From Acidobacteriota bacterium (GTDB lineage Bacteria; Acidobacteriota; Vicinamibacteria; Vicinamibacterales; JAFNAJ01): a stretch of DNA of 34,420 nucleotides. Of the stretch, positions 28,451 through 34,420 are shown one piece after another. The stretch covers positions 1 to 34,420 of the forward strand of contig JAEUQQ010000545.1 of assembly GCA_016789685.1 (NCBI GenBank). The letters run 5' to 3'. Under the pieces are notes generated by a model that ran no database searches, was not told the DNA's origin, and saw nothing but the letters and a program-made list of their open reading frames with translations. The stretch's first letter is position 1; each line of letters begins with the position of its first letter. The translations under genes were made by a program, and so were the position numbers.

Positions 28451-29179
28451 ATGACGTCTTCGCATGCAGGCGGTGTCACCGCCATCGAGATCGACGGCAT
28501 CGTCAAGGACTACCGCGGTCTCCGTCCGTTGCGCGTGACGGCGCTGCGCGTGGCGCGCCGTGAACGCGTCGCGCTCTCGGGCCTCGATGCAGCCGGCGCC
28601 GAGGTGCTCGTCAACCTGATCAACGGCGCGGGAGCCCCAGACCAGGGCGTCGTGCGCGTCAACGGCCGCTCGACAGCCGATATTCCCGATGCCGAGGCCT
28701 GGCTGGCGTCGCTCGAGCAGTTCGGCATCGTGACGACTCGTGCGGTGCTGCTCGAGGGATCGACCGTCGCGCAGAACCTCGCGATTCCCTTCACGCTGGC
28801 AATCGACGGCCTCACCGCCGACGTGCTCGAGCGCATCGCCGCGCTTGCTGAGGAAGTGGGCATCTCGACCGCGATGCTCGACCTGCCGATCGCGCAGGTG
28901 GGGGCCGACGTGCGCCTGCGCGTGCACTTCGCCAAGTCGCTGGCCCTCGGGCCAGACCTGCTCCTGCTCGAACATCCGACCCTCGGGCTCGAGCCGGCGC
29001 AGACGCCGGCGTTTGCGGCCGACGTCGTGCGGGTGTGCGAGGTGCGGGGGCTCACGGCGCTCGCCATCTCGAACGATCAGGCGTTCATCCAGGCCGTGGC
29101 AACCCGGGCCCTCTCGCTGGTGCCCGCGACCGGTGAACTCGTCGAACCACGCTGGTGGCAGCGCTGGTTCGGTTTCTAG
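28451..29179 (+). CDS. degenerate ABC-type ATPase domain protein, probably catalytically inactive
   Basis: The 242-residue protein has the overall order of an ABC ATP-binding subunit: IEIDGIVKDYRGLRPLRV, ERVALSGLDAAGAEVLVNLI, GVVRVNGRSTADIP, then LGPDLLLLEHPTLGLEP. Every catalytic motif is changed. The Walker A site (about 43-51) lacks GK(S/T), the signature LSGGQ is replaced by QVGADVRLR (about 149-157), Walker B reads LLLLEHP instead of hhhhDEP (170-176), and the switch His is replaced (ISND, 206-209). Overall it is closest to MlaF-like domains. ATG 28451 is likely; GTG 28388, overlapping the previous stop, is possible. It may act as a regulator or as a structural partner. Confidence 0.75.
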   Translation: MTSSHAGGVTAIEIDGIVKDYRGLRPLRVTALRVARRERVALSGLDAAGAEVLVNLINGAGAPDQGVVRVNGRSTADIPDAEAWLASLEQFGIVTTRAVLLEGSTVAQNLAIPFTLAIDGLTADVLERIAALAEEVGISTAMLDLPIAQVGADVRLRVHFAKSLALGPDLLLLEHPTLGLEPAQTPAFAADVVRVCEVRGLTALAISNDQAFIQAVATRALSLVPATGELVEPRWWQRWFGF

Positions 29180-29290
29180 AACGCCGCGCCGTGGCGGGGC
29201 CTCGGCACGTTGCCGGGGTGCCGATCCGGCGGCCAGGCAGGGAATCACGCGCGTGGCGCCGCGCCGACGCGCCGAAGGGGACGAGCACGC

Positions 29291-29998
29291 ATGCCGCAAC
29301 TGCTGTTGTTCGACATCGATGGCACGCTGATCCTCACCGGCCGAGCCGGGGTCAGGGCGATGAACCGGACGTTCCGCGAGACCCTGGGGATCGACGACGT
29401 CCTGGCGGGCGTCCCGCTCGCCGGCCGTACCGATCGGGCGATCCTCGGCGAGGCGCTGGCGCGTTTCGCGCCGGAGCATCCGGCCGACGATACGTGGCTG
29501 CTGGCGTTCAGGGACCGGTATCTCGAGTTGCTGACAGAAGAACTCGGCAGCGATCAGCCGGGCAAGCGGATCCTGCCCGGGATTGAGCCGCTGCTCGATG
29601 CGCTCGATGACCGGCCAGACGTGCACGTGGCGCTGCTGACGGGGAACTTCGCGCTGGGCGCCGAAGTGAAACTTCGGCACTTCGGGCTGTGGAGCCGCTT
29701 TCCGTGGGGGGCGTATGGCGATGCCGCCGTGAACCGCAACGACCTGCTGCCGGTGGCGTTCGCGCGTGCACGCGAGAACGGGCTCGGGGGCTTAAGTGCG
29801 GCGGACGTGGTGGTTATCGGCGATACGCCGCACGATGTCGCTTGCGCACACCATGGGGGTGCACGCGCCGTGGCGGTGGCGACGGGGCCATATAGTGAGG
29901 CTGCGCTCGAGGCGACCGGCGCAGAGGTGGTCGTGCCCGACCTGTCAGACACACGGGCAGTACTCTCGGCGATCGAGAGCCTGACCGCACGCGGCTGA
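29291..29998 (+). CDS. HAD-superfamily phosphatase, phosphoglycolate-phosphatase-like
   Basis: The 235-residue protein is a HAD hydrolase of the Gph type. Motif I is FDIDGTL with nucleophile Asp8 and acid/base Asp10; motif II is LLTGN; motif III/IV is VVIGDTPHDVACA. A helical cap domain follows motif I (AMNRTFRETLGIDD and onwards). The natural substrate cannot be told from sequence; 2-phosphoglycolate or other small phosphate esters are possible. ATG 29291 is preceded by a GAAGGGGA purine box. It is convergent with selC, 9 bp away. Confidence 0.9.
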   Translation: MPQLLLFDIDGTLILTGRAGVRAMNRTFRETLGIDDVLAGVPLAGRTDRAILGEALARFAPEHPADDTWLLAFRDRYLELLTEELGSDQPGKRILPGIEPLLDALDDRPDVHVALLTGNFALGAEVKLRHFGLWSRFPWGAYGDAAVNRNDLLPVAFARARENGLGGLSAADVVVIGDTPHDVACAHHGGARAVAVATGPYSEAALEATGAEVVVPDLSDTRAVLSAIESLTARG

Positions 29999-30007
29999 AA
30001 ACTGGCT

Positions 30008-30104
30008 TGGCGGAAGCGCCTGGGAGTCGAACCCAGCCCCCCCGACAGAGCGGGGGGCGACCGATTTTGAAGACCGGGAGGGCCACCGGGCCCCGTTCGC
30101 TTCC
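30008..30104 (-). tRNA. selC: tRNA-Sec (selenocysteine, anticodon UCA)
   Basis: On the minus strand the sequence folds as a selenocysteine tRNA. The anticodon loop is CTTCAAA with anticodon TCA (plus-strand tga at 30068-30070). The D stem is unusually long, 6 bp (GGGGCC/GGCCCT), with a tetraloop. The long variable arm has a 7-bp stem (CCCCCCG/CGGGGGG). The T arm is CTGGG-TTCGACT-CCCAG. The acceptor stem GGAAGCG/CGCTTCC is followed by discriminator G and encoded CCA. The length of 97 nt matches bacterial selC. The eighth acceptor pair would be an A-G mismatch. It implies that the organism makes selenoproteins, although none is recognisable in this window. Confidence 0.94.
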
Positions 30105-30120
30105 GCAGTCTCCGCACGTC

Positions 30121-30126
30121 ATTCTA
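30121..30126 (-). promoter_or_regulatory. -10 element of selC
   Basis: TAGAAT on the minus strand lies 16 nt before the mature 5' end of tRNA-Sec, giving a leader of about 10 nt. The same hexamer precedes the CAU tRNA and vapB. Confidence 0.55.
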
Positions 30127-30158
30127 CGCGCGGAGCCTGCCTGACCAGCAATCGGGGT

Positions 30159-30362
30159 CTAGTCGACGACGCGGACTTCGCCCGCCCGCGGGCCCTTCGG
30201 CGAGTCTTCCTGGACGTACTCGACGCGCTGCCCCTCGCGGAGCATCTCGAACACCGACCCACGCACCGACGAACGGTGGAAGAAATGCTCCGTCCCGCTC
30301 TCGTCGCGGATGAACCCGAAGCCCTTGTCGATGAGCAGGCGTGCAATGGTTCCCGATGGCAT
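30159..30362 (-). CDS. cold-shock domain protein (CspA family)
   Basis: This is a 67-residue cold-shock domain, a small OB-fold RNA/ssDNA-binding protein that acts as an RNA chaperone. RNP1 is KGFGFI at 13-18 and RNP2 is HFFHRS at 26-31. ATG 30362 is preceded by GGAGG. Upstream there is a strong promoter and a leader of about 150 nt, which is typical of cold-inducible csp mRNAs. A frame extending further upstream lacks family sequence and lies within that leader. Confidence 0.95.
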   Translation of the reverse strand: MPSGTIARLLIDKGFGFIRDESGTEHFFHRSSVRGSVFEMLREGQRVEYVQEDSPKGPRAGEVRVVD

Positions 30363-30390
30363 GACCCGAATCCTCCGAACGGACTCCTCC

Positions 30391-30407
30391 CCGAAACCGA
30401 TTTTCGG
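30391..30407 (-). other. small hairpin in the csp leader
   Basis: CCGAAA at 30391-30396 pairs with TTTCGG at 30402-30407 across a 5-nt loop, about 30 nt upstream of the csp start codon. It could take part in temperature-dependent folding of the leader; this is inference. Confidence 0.4.
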
Positions 30408-30517
30408 TGAGGACGAAGCGGCGGCGGGCTGATCCTCAACCCACGCGCTCCGAGCCTCGCGCTCGCGTGCACCTGACACGCGGGCGCATTGTGGCTTGTT
30501 CCAGTTAGGTTGTCGGC

Positions 30518-30546
30518 AGTCTAGGGTGTTCCCAATAGCGAGTCAA
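30518..30546 (-). promoter_or_regulatory. sigma70-type promoter of the csp gene
   Basis: On the minus strand, TTGACT (30541-30546) and TAGACT (30518-30523) are separated by exactly 17 bp. Transcription would start near 30511, giving a 5' leader of about 150 nt. This is the best consensus promoter in the window. The -35 box overlaps the end of the upstream acidic ORF. Confidence 0.8.
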
Positions 30547-30761
30547 GGCCGGAAACCGGCGGGGCCGACAATCCACTCCGGTTCCTCATCCTCATCCTCA
30601 TCCTCATCCTCATCCTCGTCATCGTCCTCGTCGTCTTCGTCGTCCTCATCCGCCTCGTCGTCGGGGGTATCCCAGGGGATGTCGGACAGCGACAGCACGC
30701 GCGCGCAGGCAGCGGCCGGCGGCGCCTGCGGTGATGACCAGGCCGGCGTGACGCGCGTCAC
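30543..30761 (-). CDS. small poly-acidic protein
   Basis: The 72-residue frame has a plain N-terminus (MTRVTPAWSSPQAPPAAA), a middle segment VLSLSDIPWDTP, an uninterrupted Asp/Glu tract of about 25 residues and the end EPEWIVGPAGFRP. GTG 30761 overlaps the TGA of the zinc-ribbon gene (GTGA), which suggests translational coupling and argues that the frame is real. No family is recognised. The acidic tract is encoded by a hexanucleotide repeat. It could be a nucleic-acid mimic or an interaction tail; no function can be assigned. Confidence 0.55.
   Translation of the reverse strand: MTRVTPAWSSPQAPPAAACARVLSLSDIPWDTPDDEADEDDEDDEDDDEDEDEDEDEDEEPEWIVGPAGFRP
30584..30613. repeat. hexanucleotide tandem repeat inside the acidic ORF
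   Basis: Five exact copies of CCTCAT run from 30584 to 30613, followed by degenerate CTC/GTC-type triplets to about 30660. Read on the minus strand they encode Asp-Glu pairs. Unit gain or loss would change tract length without shifting the frame. Confidence 0.9.
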
Positions 30762-31222
30762 GACTCGGTCCCGGGAGGGGGCGTGGATGGCGCCGGCGCG
30801 GGGGGCGCTGCCAGCGGTTCAGCCGGAGTGGCTGTGGTTGGGGCAGCCTTGGGGGCCGGTGCCGGCGGCGTCGCGGCAGGCGTGGCGTCAGCAGATGTCG
30901 CCGGCGCTGCGGTTGGTGCCGCTGCTGCCGCAGCGGGCGTCGTGGCGGCTGGGGCCGCTGGCCTGGCCGCCGCGGGCTTGGCCGGTGCCGGCTTCGCGCC
31001 TGCCGGTGCGGCCGGCTTGGGCGGGGCCACCGTTGCCGCCGGGTGCGTCGTCCAGAAATGGCGTGCGCAACGCGGACAGACCCAGAACTGCTGCGGAGCC
31101 CACGGCGTGCCCGGCGCGGGGTCGCGCAGATCCATCGCGGTGCCGCAGCGTTGGCACGTCAGCGAGTGCGGTTTGGCAGGAACTTCGGGGGCAGCGGGAG
31201 TTGCGAGCGCGTCGTCGGCCAC
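30758..31222 (-). CDS. zinc-ribbon protein with long Ala/Pro-rich tail
   Basis: The 154-residue protein has a four-cysteine zinc ribbon near the N-terminus (LTCQRCGTAMDL, then WVCPRCARHFW) and a tail of about 90 residues made almost only of Ala, Pro, Thr and Lys. The ribbon resembles small MJ0042-like or transcription-factor-type ribbons. The tail is low-complexity and may be a disordered linker. I chose GTG 31222 because a TATCAT hexamer lies 7 nt upstream and no Shine-Dalgarno is present; a longer frame from TTG 31270 would run through that promoter. Its TGA overlaps the start of the acidic ORF. Confidence 0.65.
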   Translation of the reverse strand: MADDALATPAAPEVPAKPHSLTCQRCGTAMDLRDPAPGTPWAPQQFWVCPRCARHFWTTHPAATVAPPKPAAPAGAKPAPAKPAAARPAAPAATTPAAAAAAPTAAPATSADATPAATPPAPAPKAAPTTATPAEPLAAPPAPAPSTPPPGTES

Positions 31223-31229
31223 GATGGGG

Positions 31230-31235
31230 ATGATA
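31230..31235 (-). promoter_or_regulatory. -10 element directly before the zinc-ribbon gene
   Basis: TATCAT on the minus strand is 7 nt before GTG 31222, the spacing expected of a leaderless mRNA. The divergent nucleotidyltransferase gene starts only about 30 bp away. Confidence 0.5.
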
Positions 31236-31263
31236 CGCCCGTTGACAGCCGATGGGGAGGCGG

Positions 31264-31923
31264 ATGACAACTGCTCCTGTCATGGTCGCCGCCATCGTCC
31301 TGTCGGGGGGCGCCTCGCGCCGGATGGGCCGCCCCAAGGCCCTGCTCACGCTCGCGGGCGAGACGTTCGTGTCGCGCATCGTGCGCGTCGTGCGCGACAG
31401 TGGCGCGAGCGACGTCACGGTCGTCACCGGCCCGCATCACGACGCCATCGAGGCTCACCTGCGCGGCACGGGGGCGCTCGACGGGCTCCGCCTGCTCAGG
31501 AATCCGCAGGCGGTCGCGGATCAGCTGTCGTCGTTGCGCATCGGGCTTGCCGCCGTGGACGACGATCCGACGATCGATGCGGTGGTGGTCGCGCTGATCG
31601 ATCACCCACTGATCGACGCTGGCACCGTGCGCGCGTTGATCGCAACGCGCGACGCGACGGGCGCGCCCGTCGTGCGGCCCATCTGCGATGGCCGGCACGG
31701 GCATCCGGTGATCTTCTCGCGCGAGACGTTCGCGATGTTGCGGTTCGGCGACCTGCCCGATGGCGCAAAGGGCGTGCTGCGGGCGTTTGCGTCGCGCGAG
31801 GTGCTGATGCCGACCGTGGACCGCGGCGTGCTCGTGGACGTCGATACGCCAGACGACTATCGGGCGCTGAACCCTGGGGGCCCTGACCGCGATGCGGGCC
31901 CATCCGCGCTGACGCCTTGGTGA
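31264..31923 (+). CDS. MobA/MocA-like nucleotidyltransferase
   Basis: The 219-residue protein has the signature LSGGASRRMGRPKALL at residues 13-28, the nucleotide- and metal-binding loop of the MobA/MocA family (LAGGxSxRMGxxK). Later motifs are VADQLSSLRIGLAAV, VVALIDHPLID for the metal-binding acidic region, GHPVIFSRE and VDVDTPDDYRAL at the C-terminus, which are closest to CTP:molybdopterin cytidylyltransferase (MocA) and related enzymes. No molybdenum enzyme genes are adjacent, so the substrate is open. GGAGG at 31256-31260 supports ATG 31264; ATG 31252 and ATG 31282 are in frame. Confidence 0.88.
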   Translation: MTTAPVMVAAIVLSGGASRRMGRPKALLTLAGETFVSRIVRVVRDSGASDVTVVTGPHHDAIEAHLRGTGALDGLRLLRNPQAVADQLSSLRIGLAAVDDDPTIDAVVVALIDHPLIDAGTVRALIATRDATGAPVVRPICDGRHGHPVIFSRETFAMLRFGDLPDGAKGVLRAFASREVLMPTVDRGVLVDVDTPDDYRALNPGGPDRDAGPSALTPW

Positions 31924-32022
31924 CAGGCCCCGCGGAGCCATCTCGCCAGCCTGGTGGCGCCGGCCTCGGCCCCGGCATCGCGCAAGAGAGTGAGCACGCC
32001 CCGCCCGTTTCGTCGCCACGCG

Positions 32023-32541
32023 TCATCGAGCGGTCGCAACCTCGTTCCGCGACCCCCGCGCATTCATCGCCATGGCGGCGTCATCTGACACGAGCGGTCG
32101 CCACCAGTCGAATGCGAGGTGGAACGCGTAGCCGTAGCACACGTAGGCCACGGTGAGGCCGATGTCGGCCGTCAGGGCCTCACGCCACCCGAGGTCGGTC
32201 ACGGCGACGAGCATCGGCCACGTGAACAGCGTCAGCGAGAGTTCGAGTCCGCACGCGTGCAGCCATCGGCAGGTGTGCGACCGAGCGCTCGCACGCTGGC
32301 CGCGGATGCGCCATTCGAGCCGGTCGCACCATTCGTTGTACGCGCCGGTCCAGGTCATCGCCACGAGCGACAGCACGACGAGGGCCATGGCCGATTCGTC
32401 GACCGACAGGCCGGCGTACCAGGCGAGGCCCGGGCTGACGATGGCGACGCCGAGCACTTCGTAGGCGACGACCTGGGCCAGCCGTTCGCGGGGCGTGCGA
32501 AGCGTCCGCGGCGCGTTGGCGGGGACGGGCATGTTGCTCAT
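32023..32541 (-). CDS. PACE-family multidrug efflux protein (AceI-like)
   Basis: The 172-residue protein has four predicted membrane helices in two repeats, as in the proteobacterial antimicrobial compound efflux (PACE) family. It shows RERLAQVVAYEVLG with Glu28, matching the essential membrane glutamate of AceI. Other matches are WTGAYNEWCDRLEW after helix 2, RWLHACGLELSL in the second repeat, and DIGLTVAYVCYGYAFHLAFDWW at the end. PACE proteins export cationic biocides such as chlorhexidine, and probably polyamines, using the proton gradient. ATG 32541 is preferred; ATG 32532 is an alternative. It is divergent from the SDR gene. Confidence 0.85.
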   Translation of the reverse strand: MSNMPVPANAPRTLRTPRERLAQVVAYEVLGVAIVSPGLAWYAGLSVDESAMALVVLSLVAMTWTGAYNEWCDRLEWRIRGQRASARSHTCRWLHACGLELSLTLFTWPMLVAVTDLGWREALTADIGLTVAYVCYGYAFHLAFDWWRPLVSDDAAMAMNARGSRNEVATAR

Positions 32542-32658
32542 CGTTGTCGCTCGACCGCGATGGCGGGGAGCCGCTTTCGCTGTTGGTCTACGCTCGTCAC
32601 TACGGAAGCAGGCACGGAATCCGGCCACGACGCTGGCGGGCCGCCGCGAGGGATGCAC

Positions 32659-33462
32659 ATGAGCTACGCAGGCAAGACGATCGTCATCACCGGCGCTTCA
32701 GAGGGGATCGGTGCCGAGCTGGCCCTCCAGCTGGCCGCCGACCGGCCCAACCTGGTCATCGCCGCCAGGCGTCTCGACCGGCTCGAGGCTGTTGCCGAGG
32801 CGTGCCGCGCACGCGGGGCCGCGGTGGTCGCCATCGCAGCCGACGTGGCGGACGACCACGACTGCCGGGCACTGATCGATGGTGCGCTGGCGGCGTTTGG
32901 CGACATCGACGTCCTGGTGAACAACGCCGGCGTCTCGATGCACGCACGGTTCGACGAGATCACGGACTTCTCGACCTTCGAGCGGCTGTGGCGCTTCAAC
33001 TGCCTGGGGACGGTGCAGTGCACGCGGCATGCGTATCCGTCGCTGAAGCGGCGGCGAGGCCTCATCGTTGGCGTGTCGTCGCTGGCCGGGAAGACGGGCG
33101 TGCCCGAGCGGACCACCTACTGCGCCAGCAAGTTCGCGCAGACGGGCTTCCTCGAGGCCCTGCGCGTCGAAGCCGAGGAACACGGTGTTGCGGTGCTCAT
33201 TGCGTGCCCAGGGGTCGTGGCGACCGAGATTCGCCGCCGTGGCCTGGACGCCCGCGGCGAAGTGGCCGGGGTCTCTGGGCTCGAGGAGCGCGCCGCGATG
33301 CCGGTCGAGGAGTGTGTGCGGCAGATTGTCGTGGCGATGCGCGCCCGCCGACGCGACCTGATCATGACGACTCAGGGCAAGGTCGGGATGTGGCTCAAGC
33401 TCATCGCGCCGCGTCTCGTGGATCGAATGGCCCGATCGGCCCTGGCGCGCACGCGCACCTGA
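32659..33462 (+). CDS. short-chain dehydrogenase/reductase (SDR)
   Basis: The 267-residue protein is a classical SDR: cofactor motif TGASEGIG at 11-18, NNAG after strand 4, the active-site Ser in VSSLAG, and Tyr154-x-x-x-Lys158 (YCASK). After strand 6 it has CPGVVATEIRRRG, and the hydrophobic C-terminus resembles membrane-associated DHRS7/YqjQ-like SDRs. ATG 32659 has GAGGG 6 nt upstream; ATG 32653 overlaps that box. The substrate is unknown. Confidence 0.93.
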   Translation: MSYAGKTIVITGASEGIGAELALQLAADRPNLVIAARRLDRLEAVAEACRARGAAVVAIAADVADDHDCRALIDGALAAFGDIDVLVNNAGVSMHARFDEITDFSTFERLWRFNCLGTVQCTRHAYPSLKRRRGLIVGVSSLAGKTGVPERTTYCASKFAQTGFLEALRVEAEEHGVAVLIACPGVVATEIRRRGLDARGEVAGVSGLEERAAMPVEECVRQIVVAMRARRRDLIMTTQGKVGMWLKLIAPRLVDRMARSALARTRT

Positions 33463-33527
33463 TGGGGCTGGGAGTCCCCCCCTGCGCCTGGATGCGAACG
33501 CGCGCGGCGATGGATTCCACAATCGTC

Positions 33528-33533
33528 TAGAAT
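33528..33533 (+). promoter_or_regulatory. -10 element directly before vapB
   Basis: TAGAAT lies 6 nt before ATG 33540. Transcription would start at the start codon, and no ribosome site is visible. Confidence 0.55.
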
Positions 33534-33539
33534 GGAATC

Positions 33540-33743
33540 ATGAAGACAACCGTCGATATTCCAGACGACGAGCTCGAGGATGCCATGCGGTTCAGCAAGG
33601 CACGCACGAAGCGCGAGGCCATCGTGACCGCGATCACCGAGTTCAACCAGCGTCGGAGGATGGCCGAGCTCACCAGGCAGGCCGGGTCGTGCCAGGACCT
33701 GATGACGCCGGCCGAACTCAAGCAACTCCGGCGACAGGGCTGA
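33540..33743 (+). CDS. vapB: VapB-type antitoxin
   Basis: The 67-residue protein starts MKTTVDIPDDELEDAMRFSKARTKREAIVTAI, the ribbon-helix-helix DNA-binding pattern of one VapB class. The C-terminal part (about 40-67) is the expected toxin-binding tail. The stop is 2 bp before the GTG of the PIN-domain toxin, the normal antitoxin-first order. The antitoxin, alone or with VapC, should repress this promoter. Confidence 0.88.
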   Translation: MKTTVDIPDDELEDAMRFSKARTKREAIVTAITEFNQRRRMAELTRQAGSCQDLMTPAELKQLRRQG

Positions 33744-33745
33744 GC

Positions 33746-34135
33746 GTGATCCTCATCGATACCTCGTCGTGGATCCACTTCCTGCGCGCCGATGGCGACG
33801 CCATCGTGCGCCAGCGGGTGGACGCGGCATTGCGTTCGGGAGCCGCGTGCTGGTGCCCCGTCGTTCGCCTCGAATTGTGGAACGGTGCAGCCGGAGCCCG
33901 CGAGAAGAAGGTCATGCGCGAGTTCGAACGGGTCATTCCCGAGCTTGCCATTTCCGCCATCACCTGGCGTCTTGCCTGCGAACTGGCCCGCCTGTGTCGA
34001 GCGGCCGCCGTCACCGTGCCGGCTACCGACGTCCTGATCGCCGCCTGCGCCCGCGAGCACGGGGCACGCCTCGAGCACGCCGATCACGACTTCGACCTGA
34101 TCCGGTCGGTGGTCGGTGACGAGGCCCCGCTGTGA
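33746..34135 (+). CDS. vapC: VapC-type PIN-domain ribonuclease toxin
   Basis: The 129-residue PIN-domain protein has the four acidic positions of the metal site: Asp5 (ILIDTSSW), Glu43 (RLELWNG), Asp95 (VPATDVLIAACA) and the acidic cluster around Asp113-Asp117 (HADHDFDLI). VapC toxins cut tRNAs or rRNA. GTG 33746 begins directly after the vapB stop; frames starting further upstream overlap vapB and lack family sequence. All catalytic residues are kept, so the toxin is probably active. Confidence 0.92.
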   Translation: MILIDTSSWIHFLRADGDAIVRQRVDAALRSGAACWCPVVRLELWNGAAGAREKKVMREFERVIPELAISAITWRLACELARLCRAAAVTVPATDVLIAACAREHGARLEHADHDFDLIRSVVGDEAPL

Positions 34136-34257
34136 CGGCCTCTGCAGGGCTGACGCACTGACCTTCGCCCGCCGCCAGGCCCGGCGTCACGCGCGGCTGG
34201 CGTGCGGACGCGTGCGTGGCGGTCCATCGCGGCCGGGCCGTGCGCGGCGCACCGCCA

Positions 34258-34420
34258 CTACTGGATCGGCGTCGCCAACCCATTCGCACCCGCGGCCCAG
34301 AACTGCCCGCCCGCATCCTGGTAGATCGCCCACTCGACGACAACGGGGCTGCCGTGGCTCGAAACGGTGGCACTGAAGGTGTAGTCGACAGGCGCACGCC
34401 ACACCAGGCCGAACGCCGCC
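34258..34420 (-). CDS. C-terminal fragment of an unknown protein
   Basis: On the minus strand an open frame enters from the window edge and ends with TAG at 34258-34260. The last 53 codons end VEWAIYQDAGGQFWAAGANG followed by LATPIQ. The residue mix (beta-rich, Trp and Gly near the end) looks like the end of a secreted or repeat-containing protein, but no family is recognised. It is convergent with vapC. The 122 bp between the two genes hold nothing that I recognise. Confidence 0.5.
   Translation of the reverse strand, partial: AAFGLVWRAPVDYTFSATVSSHGSPVVVEWAIYQDAGGQFWAAGANGLATPIQ

Noticed and set aside
31242-31247. TTGACA as a -35 box for the nucleotidyltransferase
   Set aside because: The start codon lies about 17 bp downstream, with no -10 box between, so it cannot serve that gene.

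Overview
The window is a GC-rich, densely coded bacterial chromosome segment of mostly housekeeping genes. It has no rRNA, no complete insertion sequence and no CRISPR array. Gene order (ruvC-ruvA-ruvB-fabH; tilS-ftsH-...-folP-cdaA-cdaR-glmM), base composition and the presence of tRNA-Sec fit a free-living Gram-negative-type bacterium. My best guess is Acidobacteriota of the Vicinamibacteria type, with Myxococcota or a related group as alternatives. No marker gene here proves this.

Layout. 1-3676 (+): the end of ruvC, a small P-loop kinase-like gene, ruvA, ruvB and fabH. 3684-4271 (-): a secreted, cysteine-free thioredoxin-fold protein. 4418-9318 (+): a flavin reductase, a large membrane M48 peptidase, a small membrane protein, an alpha/beta hydrolase and a DUF6584-like protein. 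9354-15766 (-): in transcription order, a secreted fasciclin-domain protein, a CarH-type B12 photoreceptor/repressor, a SRPBCC-TIGR01777 fusion, a phytoene-desaturase-like FAD oxidoreductase and glgX. 15977-29998 (+): queA, a deoxyhypusine-synthase-like gene, a tRNA with anticodon CAU, tilS, ftsH, kynA (tryptophan 2,3-dioxygenase), a nested palindromic element, folP, cdaA, cdaR/ybbR, glmM, an A-type Fe-S carrier, a Fur-rubrerythrin fusion, a degenerate ABC ATPase and a HAD phosphatase. 30008-31222 (-): selC (tRNA-Sec), a cold-shock gene with a long leader, a poly-acidic small ORF and a zinc-ribbon protein. 31264 to the end: a MobA-like nucleotidyltransferase, a PACE efflux protein, an SDR, a VapBC toxin-antitoxin pair and the C-terminus of an unknown protein.

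How the genes work together. ruvABC resolve Holliday junctions. cdaA-cdaR-glmM is the conserved c-di-AMP and amino-sugar module. tilS lies beside a CAU tRNA, the anticodon class that TilS modifies. The minus-strand block led by the CarH-like gene has the make-up of a light-responsive membrane/lipid or carotenoid gene set. The Fe-S carrier next to a Fur-rubrerythrin fusion points to a local iron/peroxide response unit. Several genes have a TAnnnT hexamer 6-9 nt before the start codon and no Shine-Dalgarno sequence, which suggests frequent leaderless transcription.

The points most worth a second look are the Fur-rubrerythrin fusion, the CarH-led gene block, the nested palindrome between kynA and folP, tRNA-Sec, and the ABC ATPase that has lost all its catalytic motifs.
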